Below, in pieces: positions 26,843 through 36,208 of a stretch of 64,000 nt of DNA. The notes under the pieces are model-generated. The model did no database searches. It was given only the letters and a program-made list of their open reading frames with translations, and was not told the DNA's origin. The position numbers were made by a program, and so were the translations under genes. The stretch lies in the NCBI RefSeq assembly GCF_022601735.1, contig NZ_JAKUMM010000003.1:1-64000 (forward strand), read 5' to 3'. The stretch is from Atopomonas sediminilitoris. Lineage in GTDB: Bacteria > Pseudomonadota > Gammaproteobacteria > Pseudomonadales > Pseudomonadaceae. Position 1 is the stretch's first letter; the number at the start of each line of letters is the position of its first letter.

Positions 26843-27877
26843 TTATGACCAATAACGCTGTTGCAGACGTGAAGACCAGTTAAGCATAAAGCGCTCAACG
26901 GCCGTGGCGGCACCTAGACCAAAGCGCTCTTGCAAACTCTTTTTCTCGACAAAACGCACATGGAACAGCTCTGCCTCACGGGCACGGCGGGTCAGGTATT
27001 CGTCGCTGGTCATCACTTCATCAATCAGCTGACGCGTCAGCGCCGCCTGGCCTAACCACACCTCACCCGTGGCCACCTGATCAATCTTCAAATCGGGGCG
27101 ATACTGGGCAACAAAGCTTTTGAATTGCTCGTGGGTTTCATCCAAATCTTGCTGGAATTTTTCACGGCCCTTTTCGGTATTCTCACCCAGCACCGTTACC
27201 GTGCGCTTGAACTCACCGGCGGTGAAAACGTCGTAATCGATGTCGTGCTTCTTGAGCAGACGATGCAGGTTCGGCACCTGCGCCACCACACCGATGCTAC
27301 CAATCACGGCAAAGGGCGCAGCCAAAATGCGCTGACCTAAACAGGCCATCATGTAACCGCCACTGGCCGCCACCTTATCGACACAGACAGTCAACGGCAC
27401 CCCAGCACTGCGAATACGCGCCAACTGCGAGGCCGCCAAACCATAACCGTGCACCATGCCGCCTGGGCTTTCTAAGCGCAGTACAATTTCATCTTCGGGC
27501 CGTGCCAGCGTTAGCAACGCACTGACTTCATGGCGCAATTGTTCTACGGCAGACGCTTTGATATCACCGTCGAAATCCAACACATAGGCTCTGGGCTTCG
27601 GGGTGTCTTCGCCCTTCTTCGCCGCTTTGGCCCGCGCCTTTTCCGCTTTGGCTTCGGCTTTGCGCTGCGCTTTTAGCGTGGCTTTGTCGAGCACTTGCTC
27701 TTCCATGTCTTCGCGCAACTCGTCATAAAACTCATTGAGCTTGCTCACTTGCAGACTGCCCTGCTGCTCGCGGCCTTTCATGCGCATGGCGGCCGCCATC
27801 GACAGCACCACCACAATGGCGATCACCACGGTAATGGTCTTGGCGAGAAAACTGCCGTATTCGATCAAATGCTCCAC
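26843..27877 (-). CDS. sohB: Inner membrane peptidase SohB (S49 family)
   Basis: 344 residues. N-terminal membrane anchor (about 11-32), a charged S49_N region with a Lys/Ala/Glu-rich helix (66-90), then the SppA-like protease domain. Nucleophile Ser172 (VAASGGYMM) and the general base Lys224 (GEFKRTVTV) are present. SohB is a periplasm-facing protease. The GTG start at 27877 is set by AAGGGGAG upstream; the frame runs further upstream without homology. Divergent from the phosphatase gene. Confidence 0.92.
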   Translation of the reverse strand: MEHLIEYGSFLAKTITVVIAIVVVLSMAAAMRMKGREQQGSLQVSKLNEFYDELREDMEEQVLDKATLKAQRKAEAKAEKARAKAAKKGEDTPKPRAYVLDFDGDIKASAVEQLRHEVSALLTLARPEDEIVLRLESPGGMVHGYGLAASQLARIRSAGVPLTVCVDKVAASGGYMMACLGQRILAAPFAVIGSIGVVAQVPNLHRLLKKHDIDYDVFTAGEFKRTVTVLGENTEKGREKFQQDLDETHEQFKSFVAQYRPDLKIDQVATGEVWLGQAALTRQLIDEVMTSDEYLTRRAREAELFHVRFVEKKSLQERFGLGAATAVERFMLNWSSRLQQRYWS

Positions 27878-28088
27878 TGAACTCCCCTTGATTGATCCTG
27901 TTTGAGCAAACCGCCCGAGCATACCGATGCCCGCCATTGAGCTCCAGCACCATCTCACCGAGCGCGTACTCAGCGGGCTGAATAGGCATCTATCGCGATT
28001 CAAACAAGCGTATGTTTTTCCATTGACAGGCTTGACGGCGGGTCGATACCCTCGCCTAACTTATTTAGTCAGCAGGCAGGTTTATTGG

Positions 28089-28799
28089 GTGGGCAGCATT
28101 TATCTTATTCGTCATGGCCAAGCCTCCTTCGGGGCAGCGAACTATGACGTACTGTCCCCACTGGGCGTGCAGCAAGCCGAGCACCTTGGCGAGCATTTAA
28201 GCCACCTTAACCTTACCTTTGACCGCGCCATCAGCGGCCAACTGCAACGCCAGCAACACACCGCCACGGCGGCACTAGGCCGGCAAGCTGAGCATGGCTT
28301 AGCCACACCCGATTTAGAGTGCGATAGCGCTTTTGATGAGTTCGATGCCGATCAAGTGTTTCGCGCTTATCTGCCTGAACTGTTAAAAACCGAGCCCGAT
28401 GCGCTGAGCATTTTGCAAAACGCGGGCAAGCAACGCGCCGCCTTTCAGCGTTTATTTGTCGCCGTCATTACGATGTGGCTGAATGACCAACAACCACGCG
28501 AAGGGTTTGAGCGCTGGCAGGATTTTTTGTCACGCGTTGAGCAAGGCTTACAGCGCCTGCTGGCCAAGAGCGAAAAAGGGCAAAATATCGCCGTGTTCAC
28601 CTCCGGCGGCACCATTACGGCGGCATTACATTTGATAACCGGCATTCCGGCCAATCACGCCTTCGACTTGAACTGGCAAATTGTGAATACCTCGGTCAAC
28701 CGTCTACGCTTTCGCGACCAACGGCTGACTTTGGCTTCCTTCAATGGTCACACTCATTTGGAACTGTTGAAGAACCCCGACCTCATCACCTACCGATGA
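28089..28799 (+). CDS. Histidine phosphatase family protein
   Basis: 236 residues. The N-terminal YLIRHGQASFG contains the phospho-accepting histidine (RHG, His9), with the second half histidine region around VFTSGGTITAAL. This branch (phosphoglycerate-mutase-like) is common in Pseudomonas; substrate unknown. The GTG at 28089 is preferred because it opens directly at the conserved GSIYLIRHG with AGGT 8 bases upstream; an in-frame extension to 27927 overlaps the divergent sohB. The next gene, SCP2, follows by 61 bases on the same strand. Confidence 0.85.
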   Translation: MGSIYLIRHGQASFGAANYDVLSPLGVQQAEHLGEHLSHLNLTFDRAISGQLQRQQHTATAALGRQAEHGLATPDLECDSAFDEFDADQVFRAYLPELLKTEPDALSILQNAGKQRAAFQRLFVAVITMWLNDQQPREGFERWQDFLSRVEQGLQRLLAKSEKGQNIAVFTSGGTITAALHLITGIPANHAFDLNWQIVNTSVNRLRFRDQRLTLASFNGHTHLELLKNPDLITYR

Positions 28800-28860
28800 G
28801 GCGGTTTACAAGGCAGCACCGTTAAGCTGCCGGTACAACCTGCAAATAAAGGATAGAACC

Positions 28861-29175
28861 ATGACTAGTGTTGCTGACATCGTCGCTCAAATGCAGTCCA
28901 AGTTTAACGCCAGCGCCGCTGCCGGCCTGGACCTGACCTTCCAATTCAACATTGAAGACGGCGACAACCACTACGTGGTTGTTAAAGACGGCGCTTGCCA
29001 AATCCATCAAGGCGACGCGGCTGAGTCCAACGTCACCCTGATCATGGACAGCGAAACCATGGTTGGCATCATGACCGGCGAAACCGACGGCATGCAGGCT
29101 TTCATGGGCGGCAAGCTGCGCGCTGAAGGCGACATGATGCTGGCCATGAAGCTGGGCGAACTGTTCCCAGTGTAA
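28861..29175 (+). CDS. SCP2 sterol-binding domain protein
   Basis: 104 residues, a single SCP2 domain (FQFNIEDGDNHYVVVKDG, then DSETMVGIMTGETDGMQAFMGGKLRAEGD). Free-standing SCP2 proteins bind lipids or acyl chains in a hydrophobic tunnel; the bacterial role is not defined. Probably cotranscribed with the phosphatase, ending at 29215-29245. Confidence 0.92.
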   Translation: MTSVADIVAQMQSKFNASAAAGLDLTFQFNIEDGDNHYVVVKDGACQIHQGDAAESNVTLIMDSETMVGIMTGETDGMQAFMGGKLRAEGDMMLAMKLGELFPV

Positions 29176-29214
29176 GGCTTGCTCACTAACGCTTTGGCGT
29201 TATGTGATGCACAA

Positions 29215-29245
29215 AAAAACGCCCCGACATGTGCGGGGCGTTTTT
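29215..29245. terminator. Bidirectional terminator, SCP2 / yebC
   Basis: A 12-bp inverted repeat (29215-29226 with 29234-29245) with A-rich and T-rich ends, between convergent genes. Confidence 0.92.
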
Positions 29246-29257
29246 ATTGGCCGCTGT

Positions 29258-30004
29258 TTAATCCAACTGCTCCATGAGCTCGTCGGGGATTTCAGCGTTG
29301 TGGTAGACGTTCTGCACGTCGTCCAAGTCTTCCAGCATATCGATCAACTTGAGGACTTTCTGCGCGGTGTCTAGATCCGTCACCGGCGCACTGATCGAAG
29401 GGATCATGGCAATGTCTGCCTCTTCACCCTTAAAACCGGCAGCCTCTAGCGCCTCATTGACCGCATGAAAATCTGCAAAGCTCGTGCTGACTAATGCCGA
29501 ACCGTCATCGCCCATTTCAACATCATCGGCACCGGCCTCAAGCGCGGCTTCCATTAATGCGTCTTCATTTACGCCAGCGGCAAAGCTGATCTGCCCTTTG
29601 CGATCAAACATGTAAGCCACCGAACCGTCGGTACCTAAGTTACCGCCACACTTACTAAACGCATGACGCACTTCGGCGGCGGTACGGTTACGGTTATCGG
29701 TCATGGCCTCGACGATTAACGCCACACCGCTCGGCGCGTAACCTTCGTAACTCAGCTCGACCATGTTATCGACTTCGTTAGTGCCGGCACCGCGCGCGAT
29801 GGCACGGTCAATCGTGTCGCGCGTCATGTTGGCAGTCAGCGCCTTATCCACGGCCAAACGTAACCGCGGGTTGTCGGCTGGGTTGCCGCCACTTTTCGCT
29901 GAAACGGTCAACTCACGAATCAGCTTGGTGAATATCTTGCCGCGCTTGGCGTCTTGGCGCCCTTTGCGGTGTTTAATGTTGGCCCATTTTGAATGTCCGG
30001 CCAT
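29258..30004 (-). CDS. yebC: YebC/PmpR family translation factor or regulator
   Basis: 248 residues beginning [20 protein letters not shown], the invariant YebC/TACO1 start. YebC-family proteins ease ribosome stalling, and the Pseudomonas member PmpR has been reported to repress quorum-sensing genes. It follows aspS, but a terminator intervenes, so it needs its own promoter. The usual next genes, ruvCAB, are absent: convergent SCP2 comes instead. Confidence 0.95.
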   Translation of the reverse strand: MAGHSKWANIKHRKGRQDAKRGKIFTKLIRELTVSAKSGGNPADNPRLRLAVDKALTANMTRDTIDRAIARGAGTNEVDNMVELSYEGYAPSGVALIVEAMTDNRNRTAAEVRHAFSKCGGNLGTDGSVAYMFDRKGQISFAAGVNEDALMEAALEAGADDVEMGDDGSALVSTSFADFHAVNEALEAAGFKGEEADIAMIPSISAPVTDLDTAQKVLKLIDMLEDLDDVQNVYHNAEIPDELMEQLD

Positions 30005-30060
30005 AGCGCACTCCGGTTATCTGTGACTCAAAAAGCAGGGTAAAACCGCCACCTAAAATG

Positions 30061-30086
30061 AAGAAGCCTGGTCTCCCAGGCTTCTT
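30061..30086 (-). terminator. aspS terminator
   Basis: An 11-bp stem (30061-30071 with 30076-30086), followed on the minus strand by CATTTT, between aspS and yebC. Confidence 0.85.
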
Positions 30087-30092
30087 GCTTCA

Positions 30093-31868
30093 TTACTCAG
30101 CCTTGGGCTGTTCGCGCAGACGAATATGCAGCTCGCGTAGCGCTTTGTTGTCCACCAAGCCCGGAGCTTGGGTCATGACACACGCCGCACTCTGGGTTTT
30201 CGGGAAGGCAATTACTTCACGAATCGAGCTAGCACCGGTCATCAACATCACCAAACGGTCAAGACCGAAAGCCAAACCACCGTGTGGCGGCGCGCCAAAC
30301 TTAAGGGCATCCAGCAAGAAGCCAAACTTCTCTTGCTGCTCGTCTTCGCTGATGCCCAGCACACGGAATACCGCTTGCTGCATAGCTTTGTCGTGAATAC
30401 GAATCGAGCCGCCACCCAACTCAGTGCCGTTTAGCACCATGTCGTAAGCGCGCGACAAGGCGGTGGCCGGATTAGCGGCCAACTCAGCCGCTGAACAGCT
30501 GGGCGCAGTAAACGGGTGGTGCAACGCCGACAGCGAGCCGTCATCGTTTTCTTCAAACATGGGGAAGTCCACTACCCACATCGGTGCCCACTCGCACGTC
30601 AGCAAGTTCAGGTCATGGCCAAGCTTGATACGCAGGGCGCCCAAGGCATCGCACACCACTTTGAACTTATCCGCACCGAAGAACACGATGTCGCCGTCTA
30701 CCGCACCAACGCGATCCAAAATCACGTTCAAATTGGCTTCTGGGATGTTCTTCACGATCGGCGACTGCAGGCCTTCAACGCCTTTAGCACGCTCGTTGAC
30801 CTTGATGTAAGCCAAGCCCTTAGCACCGTAGTTGCCTACGTACTTGGTGTAATCGTCGATTTGCTTACGCGGCATGCTGCCAGCGCCCGGCACACGCAAG
30901 GCGGCAACACGGCACTTAGGATCATTCGCCGGGCCGCTGAAGACTTTAAACTCAACGTCTTTGAGCTGATCGGCCACATCGACCAATTCCAACGGGATGC
31001 GCAGATCTGGCTTATCCGAACCGTAGCGCAACATGGCCTCCGCAAAGGGCATGTGCGGGAACTCGCCAAACTCGACGTCCAACACTTCTTTAAACAGGTT
31101 GCGGATCATGGTTTCGGTCAAGCCCATGATGTCCGCTTCATCAAGGAAGCTGGTTTCGATGTCGATCTGGGTAAATTCAGGCTGACGATCCGCGCGCAAA
31201 TCTTCATCGCGGAAGCACTTTGCGATCTGGTAGTAACGGTCAAAGCCCGACACCATCAACAACTGCTTAAACAGCTGTGGCGACTGCGGCAAGGCGAAGA
31301 AGCTACCGGCGTGAGTACGGCTCGGCACCAAGTAATCGCGCGCGCCTTCTGGAGTGGCACGGGTCAGAATCGGCGTTTCAACGTCAAGGAAACCGTTTTC
31401 ATCCAAGTAACGACGGATGCTCGAGGTAATGCGCGAGCGCAACTTGAGCTTTTCAGCCATTTCTGGACGACGCAGGTCGATAAAGCGATAGCGCAGACGC
31501 GTTTCTTCGCCCACATCGCTGAACTCATTCAACGGGAATGGCGGGGTCTCGGCTTCGTTCAGCACTTCAAGCTCATAGCCCAGCACTTCAATCGCGCCGG
31601 AGGCCATGTTGGCGTTGCGCGCGCCCTCAGGACGCATGCGCACCTTGCCGGTGATTTTCACCACATATTCACTGCGCACGCGGTCAGCTTTGGCAAAAGT
31701 CGCTTCACGATCGGGATCGAACACCACTTGGGCCAAGCCTTCACGATCACGGATATCGAGGAAAATCACCCCGCCGTGGTCACGACGACGATGAACCCAA
31801 CCGCACAGGGTAATTTCTTGGCCGTCGAGGCTTTCGTTCAGTTGGCCGCAATAGTGGCTACGCATCAT
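30093..31868 (-). CDS. aspS: Aspartyl-tRNA synthetase
   Basis: 591 residues, the bacterial-type length. N-terminal OB-fold anticodon domain (to about 105), class II catalytic core with motif 2 [18 protein letters not shown] and motif 3 GLAFGLDRL, and the bacterial GAD insertion. His31 in RRRDHGG matches the residue linked in P. aeruginosa to non-discriminating enzymes that also charge tRNA-Asn, which would need GatCAB elsewhere (inference). Start MMRSHY at 31868 is conserved in the family. Confidence 0.97.
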   Translation of the reverse strand: MMRSHYCGQLNESLDGQEITLCGWVHRRRDHGGVIFLDIRDREGLAQVVFDPDREATFAKADRVRSEYVVKITGKVRMRPEGARNANMASGAIEVLGYELEVLNEAETPPFPLNEFSDVGEETRLRYRFIDLRRPEMAEKLKLRSRITSSIRRYLDENGFLDVETPILTRATPEGARDYLVPSRTHAGSFFALPQSPQLFKQLLMVSGFDRYYQIAKCFRDEDLRADRQPEFTQIDIETSFLDEADIMGLTETMIRNLFKEVLDVEFGEFPHMPFAEAMLRYGSDKPDLRIPLELVDVADQLKDVEFKVFSGPANDPKCRVAALRVPGAGSMPRKQIDDYTKYVGNYGAKGLAYIKVNERAKGVEGLQSPIVKNIPEANLNVILDRVGAVDGDIVFFGADKFKVVCDALGALRIKLGHDLNLLTCEWAPMWVVDFPMFEENDDGSLSALHHPFTAPSCSAAELAANPATALSRAYDMVLNGTELGGGSIRIHDKAMQQAVFRVLGISEDEQQEKFGFLLDALKFGAPPHGGLAFGLDRLVMLMTGASSIREVIAFPKTQSAACVMTQAPGLVDNKALRELHIRLREQPKAE

Positions 31869-32241
31869 AAGGATAAGTCTCTTGCTCTCTCGCGAGGGTT
31901 AAAAGGCAGGCTTGCAGCGCAGCAAGGCGAATCGCCTTAACTTCTGCCACGCACGGCGCGCCGGCTGCAAACGTGATTCTTTAAGTCTTCGCCAAAGCTG
32001 TGCACTAGGGCCAACTCGGCAAAGACAATTAATCTGGCTGACAGGGTTGTTGGCGACGCAATCAATACCTTAAGCCTCAACAACCACATCATTGCGACGA
32101 CTTCCGCGCCACAAAAGCGGCGAATTATAGACCGATTCCACCGTCGCGCGCAGCCCATCAACACCACAGCACGCTCAATTTACCAACACGCTGGCCGACA
32201 CTTTCTATACTCAACGCGAGCCACCCTTTCATGAGGCAGCC
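31869..32241. other. Intergenic region between aspS and the Hpt/HD-GYP gene
   Basis: 373 bases without a credible gene. It must hold the divergent promoters of aspS and of the signalling gene. A TATACT hexamer at 32206-32211 could be the -10 of the latter, but the matching -35 is poor. Ribosome-binding site GAGG precedes the ATG at 32242. In P. aeruginosa I recall dps near this position; none is here. Confidence 0.5.
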
Positions 32242-33360
32242 ATGCACGTTGCACGCCCAGAAGACCTTGAAGTCGATCTGCTTGATGAGTTTCGTCACGA
32301 GTGTTCAGAGCAGTTCATTCTGTGTGAAACCTTGTTGCTAGAGCTCGAGCACCAGCCACAAGACACGGAACTGCTACGCCGCTTATTCCGCGCCGTGCAC
32401 ACGGTAAAAGGCAATCTGGACTATGTCGGCCTGCACAAGCTAGTCCCACTACCGCAAGCCATTGAAGAATTGCTAGAACCGCTACGCGCCGGTGACATGC
32501 AATTCGACAGCATGCTGGGCGATGTGCTGCTCATCGGCCTAGACCGCCTGCGCAACATGATCACCGCGGGCCTACAAGGCCAAGATATCGGCATCAGCGA
32601 AGGCGCCTTTGCCGCGCTATGCCAAAAATTTCGTGACCTTGCCACCGCGCAAACCAGCAAAAGCGACCGGCGCGACATGCTCGTGGCGCTTGATCCGCAA
32701 ACGCGTCTTCCGAGCCAAGCCGAAGCAGAAGCCATCGCCCACAACACCGACAGCCCGTTAATCCAATACGGGCTCGATAATGACCCAGACTTGCATTTTT
32801 TCTTCGCCATGATGGAAAGCGCCGAAGAACGCTCGCACTTCTGGGCCGGACGCTGCCGCCGCCAGCTCAACCTCTGCCTAGCCATGAATCACTACGCCGG
32901 CACACCCATCCCCGCTGAGCAACTGGCTGCTGCAGTGCTGCTGCATGATTTCGGCATGGCCTTTCTACCGATTGAGCTGCTACACAAAGATGGCAACTTC
33001 AGTAGCGAGGAGCGCAAGATGATTCAGTGCCACCCTCGACAAACCCACGAACTGCTTCGACGCATGCCGCGCTGGCAGGAAGCCGCCGACATAATCCTCT
33101 GCCACCACGAGCACGCTGATGGCAGCGGCTATCCTAAACACCTGCACGAACACGACATTCCGGCAGGCGCGCAAATCATCGACATCGTCGATACCTTCGA
33201 AGCCCGCACCCATGAGCGCGCCCATCAAAGCCTCAGCAAGCGACCGGTTATTCGAGCGATCTTGGAGATCAACAGCCAAGCAGGTCGCCAGTTCAGCCAA
33301 CGCTGGGTTGAGGTATTTAACCTAACGCTCAAGCACCAACCCGAGCTCGCCCGCGCCTAA
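32242..33360 (+). CDS. Hpt domain fused to a variant HD-GYP domain
   Basis: 372 residues. An N-terminal histidine-phosphotransfer domain (about 8-115) has the phospho-acceptor His53 in AVHTVKGNLDYVG. A C-terminal HD-GYP domain follows (about 180-360): HD at 235-236 and HHEHADGSGYP at 288-298, the c-di-GMP phosphodiesterase signature. Variations: HDFGM replaces the usual HDIGK, and the first metal-binding histidine of the family appears as Cys in GRCRRQ (about 203-207). Hydrolysis may be altered or lost. The gene is paired with a diguanylate cyclase downstream (79 bases). Confidence 0.85.
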   Translation: MHVARPEDLEVDLLDEFRHECSEQFILCETLLLELEHQPQDTELLRRLFRAVHTVKGNLDYVGLHKLVPLPQAIEELLEPLRAGDMQFDSMLGDVLLIGLDRLRNMITAGLQGQDIGISEGAFAALCQKFRDLATAQTSKSDRRDMLVALDPQTRLPSQAEAEAIAHNTDSPLIQYGLDNDPDLHFFFAMMESAEERSHFWAGRCRRQLNLCLAMNHYAGTPIPAEQLAAAVLLHDFGMAFLPIELLHKDGNFSSEERKMIQCHPRQTHELLRRMPRWQEAADIILCHHEHADGSGYPKHLHEHDIPAGAQIIDIVDTFEARTHERAHQSLSKRPVIRAILEINSQAGRQFSQRWVEVFNLTLKHQPELARA

Positions 33361-33438
33361 GCCATGCAAACTGTCGTGGCGCATGGGCGAGGCTTTTATT
33401 AGACTCCCACTGTATGAGTGCCTGCCTAGAGCCCACGG

Positions 33439-34509
33439 ATGCCTAAGTCGAAATCAAGGAACTTGATGGATGTGTTCCCCGAAGAAACTCGGGAAGCTGC
33501 CAACTTGCTCAAGCAAGCTGTACCCAACATGGTTAGGCACGACATCCCGCCCAACCCGATTCACTACGCCCTCTGGTACAGCTATGCGCAAGGCAACAAT
33601 GCTGAACTCAAGCAGCGCCTAGACCGCATCGTCAATAACTTTGCGGTCTTCCCCCCAGAAGCTGCGATCAAGCTGTACCGCGAATACATCATTAATGGCG
33701 AACTCGAACAAGCGCGTAGCGGCCAACAGCAAGTGATTGATGTTGTCGACACCCTTGAGAGCGAGGTAACTCGCTCACTCGACGGCGGCAAAAACTACGA
33801 AAAGAGCCTAAAGCACGGTTTAGAAGTCCTGCACGAGCCCGTGATGGACGAGCTGCCCAGCGTGCTCGAAGAGCTGCTCGACAGCACCTACGCCATGCAA
33901 GAGCAGCAGGAAAAATTCCTCTATCGCCTGCAAGCCGCACAGGCAGAAGTGCAATACCTGCGCAACCAGCTGAAAAAGACCCAAATGGCGGCCAGCCTCG
34001 ACGCCCTCACCCAAGTTTTTAACCGTTTCTCGTTCAACCGTTTCCTTGAGCAAGCACTGGCCGAGCAGCACCCCAACGCAGCACTGATCATGCTCGATCT
34101 TGATCACTTTAAAGCGTTCAACGACCAATACGGCCACGTACTGGGCGATCGCGTCCTGCAAACTGTGGCGCAAATGCTGCGCGAACAAACCCCCAGTCAC
34201 GCGCTGTGTGCACGCTATGGCGGCGAAGAGTTTGCCGTCATCCTCAATCCGTGCGGCAAGCTCGATGAAGCCCGCGCACTGGCCGAAGCCCTGCGTGCCA
34301 AGCTGCAAAGCCTGCGCGTCAAAGTCCGCAATACGGATAAGACCCTCGACAACATCACCGCCTCCTTTGGTGTTGCCCTAGCCCAACCCGGCGACACACT
34401 CGACAGCCTGATCCACCGCGCTGACGAAGACCTCTATCGCGCCAAGCGCAGTGGCCGCAACAGCGTCGGCGCTAAAACCGATAATTTGACTAAAACCCGC
34501 AGCAAGTGA
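33439..34509 (+). CDS. Diguanylate cyclase (GGDEF)
   Basis: 356 residues, cytosolic. The N-terminal about 180 residues are helical and family-specific (NPIHYALWYSYAQG). The GGDEF domain follows: DALTQVFNR (188-196), LDLDHFKAFND, and the active-site GGEEF at 261-265. The inhibitory I-site RxxD is not present at its usual place before the motif, so product inhibition is not expected. It should make c-di-GMP from two GTP. Probably cotranscribed with the Hpt/HD-GYP gene, giving a make/break or sensing pair. Confidence 0.92.
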   Translation: MPKSKSRNLMDVFPEETREAANLLKQAVPNMVRHDIPPNPIHYALWYSYAQGNNAELKQRLDRIVNNFAVFPPEAAIKLYREYIINGELEQARSGQQQVIDVVDTLESEVTRSLDGGKNYEKSLKHGLEVLHEPVMDELPSVLEELLDSTYAMQEQQEKFLYRLQAAQAEVQYLRNQLKKTQMAASLDALTQVFNRFSFNRFLEQALAEQHPNAALIMLDLDHFKAFNDQYGHVLGDRVLQTVAQMLREQTPSHALCARYGGEEFAVILNPCGKLDEARALAEALRAKLQSLRVKVRNTDKTLDNITASFGVALAQPGDTLDSLIHRADEDLYRAKRSGRNSVGAKTDNLTKTRSK

Positions 34510-34603
34510 TTTGAGCCAACCGCCGCTTTGCGGTTAAATACGGCGGCGCATTCGCGCACCGTACCCATATCATTTCATTCTGTTTGTTTAAGGTATTAGT
34601 CCC

Positions 34604-35197
34604 TTGAAAAGCCTAAAAATTCTTCACGTTGTTAGCGGCGCTGCAGCGCTGTTGTTATTCGTCTTAGCAGCCACTCGTGGCAACATCGCCGGTGACGCCT
34701 TGCTCTTGGCATCGCTCGGTCTTACCCACTTATTGCTCGCCCCACTGTTTAAAGGCCAACAAGCGCCATCGTTCGTTCAGTACTTAGTCAGCGCCTTGCT
34801 AGTGCTGGCCGTGATTTTACAAGCCGCCACTGTGCTTGCACCGCTTGGCCCCATTAACGAGAGCATTCCCGCTGCCGCCCTGGCCCTGAGCGCCACGTTA
34901 CTGGCCGCCATACTGGGCTTAATCGGTAGCGGCAGCACCGCCTCGACCAACACTGGCAACAGCATGCCACGCACCCAGCCGCAAGATGGTCGCGAGCGCG
35001 GCACCGTTAAGTGGTTCAACACCTCCAAGGGCTTTGGCTTTATCAGCCGCGAGAACGGCGACGACGTGTTTGTGCACTTCCGCGCCATTCGCGGCGACGG
35101 CCACCGCATTTTAGTGGAAGGCCAAAGCGTTGAATTCTTCGTCGCCAACCGCGAAAAAGGCTTGCAAGCCGAAGACGTCGAAATCTTCGGTCGCTAA
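34604..35197 (+). CDS. Membrane-anchored cold-shock domain protein
   Basis: 197 residues. Three to four hydrophobic segments (about 8-24, 31-48, 58-80, 90-108) are followed by a Ser/Thr/Asn/Gly linker (109-130) and one cold-shock domain (132-197) with RNP1 KGFGFI and RNP2 VFVHF intact. It should bind single-stranded RNA or DNA at the inner face of the membrane. Start is TTG at 34604 with AAGG upstream. The same fusion lies near aspS in P. aeruginosa (recalled). Function not established. Confidence 0.88.
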   Translation: MKSLKILHVVSGAAALLLFVLAATRGNIAGDALLLASLGLTHLLLAPLFKGQQAPSFVQYLVSALLVLAVILQAATVLAPLGPINESIPAAALALSATLLAAILGLIGSGSTASTNTGNSMPRTQPQDGRERGTVKWFNTSKGFGFISRENGDDVFVHFRAIRGDGHRILVEGQSVEFFVANREKGLQAEDVEIFGR

Positions 35198-35219
35198 GAC
35201 TGCCTTAGTCCATAGCAAT

Positions 35220-35250
35220 AAAAATGCCCGCACTGTTGCGGGCATTTTTA
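35220..35250. terminator. Bidirectional terminator, cold-shock gene / slyX
   Basis: A 13-bp stem (35220-35232 with 35237-35249) with A and T runs, between convergent genes. Confidence 0.92.
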
Positions 35251-35264
35251 TGTCAGAAACACAC

Positions 35265-35477
35265 TTAATAATGAGGTGGCGGGGCATCCACCGCATCGGC
35301 CGGCATCTGCGTAGCCAACTCTTTTTGGCGCTGCGCCAACAGCGCCACACTGTGCTCTAGCTTAGTGATCGTCGCCTGCTGTGCGGTCAAGGCGTCATTT
35401 AGCGCCTCAATGGTGTCATCCTGAAACGCCAAGCGCATTTCCAACTCTGCCACACGCTGCGTTAACTCCTCGCTCAT
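35265..35477 (-). CDS. slyX: SlyX family coiled-coil protein
   Basis: 70 residues. Heptad-rich helix (ELEMRLAFQDDTIEALNDALTAQQ is the family core) ending in PPPHY, as SlyX proteins do. Function unknown. Its start overlaps the HIT gene stop by four bases, so the two are translationally coupled. Confidence 0.93.
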   Translation of the reverse strand: MSEELTQRVAELEMRLAFQDDTIEALNDALTAQQATITKLEHSVALLAQRQKELATQMPADAVDAPPPHY

Positions 35478-35908
35478 ACCTCATCCTCAGCAAAGGTGAA
35501 GTTTTGCCGATTCAAGACCAAACGCAGCTTCTCACGCACCGCTAGAATTTGCTCTGCCGTATAAGCCATGGCGGGATGCTTGCCCCATACCGGCGCCGGC
35601 CATGCCGCATCGGACTTGCGCCGCACAATCACATGCACATGCAGCTGCGGCACCATATTGCCCAAGGTGGCAATGTTCATTTTGTCGGCACTGAAGATAT
35701 CTTTCAGCACTTCGGCCAGCCCTGCCGCTTCTTGCCACAAAGCAGATTGGTCAGCAGCGTCCAGCTGAAACACCTCGCTCACACCCTCACGGCGCGGCAC
35801 AAGGATGAACCACGGATACTGCGCGTCATTCATTAATAGCAAGCGGGATAAGGGGAAGTCGCCCACCCGCAAACAGTCCGCCGCTAAGCGTTGATCCAAT
35901 TCAAACAT
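35474..35908 (-). CDS. HIT family nucleotide-binding protein
   Basis: 144 residues. The HIT motif appears as QLHVHVIVR instead of HxHxHxx: the presumed nucleophile and the following His are kept, the first His is Gln. The rest (FPLSRLLLMNDAQYPWFILVPR, WPAPVWGK) is the Pseudomonas HIT subfamily next to slyX and oprD. Likely nucleotide hydrolase or transferase of unknown substrate. ATG at 35908 with GAGGT upstream is preferred over an ATG four codons earlier. Confidence 0.88.
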   Translation of the reverse strand: MFELDQRLAADCLRVGDFPLSRLLLMNDAQYPWFILVPRREGVSEVFQLDAADQSALWQEAAGLAEVLKDIFSADKMNIATLGNMVPQLHVHVIVRRKSDAAWPAPVWGKHPAMAYTAEQILAVREKLRLVLNRQNFTFAEDEV

Positions 35909-36044
35909 GGCACACCTCACATCACAGAATGTCGCGCATCATATAAGAAGCATAGCCGAGCACAACGCCTGCAAGGCGCACCAGTTTTGTGCAACACATC
36001 GCCAAACAAGGGCTTAAACCCTTATAGAATCGGCCGATTGAGAC

Positions 36045-36060
36045 TGGCACGGGCATTGCT
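36045..36060 (+). promoter_or_regulatory. Sigma-54 promoter, perfect consensus
   Basis: TGGCACGGGCATTGCT: TGGCAC, five bases, TTGCT, with the invariant GG and GC ten bases apart. It points to the OprD gene, giving a leader of about 200 bases, or to an unrecognised small RNA in that leader. No enhancer-binding protein gene is adjacent. Confidence 0.75.
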
Positions 36061-36208
36061 GCTCTCATAATCATGGGTAGTCCAGTCATTTAAGACACCC
36101 CGTAGTTTCAAATGATCGACGCCGTAGTTACACATAAGCGACATATCCTTTGTGCTAGCCACAGAACTATCGCCAAGCGTTTTGTCGTGCTATAAGTTAC
36201 GCGCCGAC

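Noticed and set aside
30516..31940. 474-codon plus-strand reading frame opposite aspS
   Set aside because: It is the antisense shadow of a highly conserved gene; length comes from codon bias, and the translation resembles nothing.
31937..32167. 76-codon minus-strand reading frame upstream of aspS
   Set aside because: No ribosome-binding site, no similarity, and it fills the region where the aspS promoter must lie.
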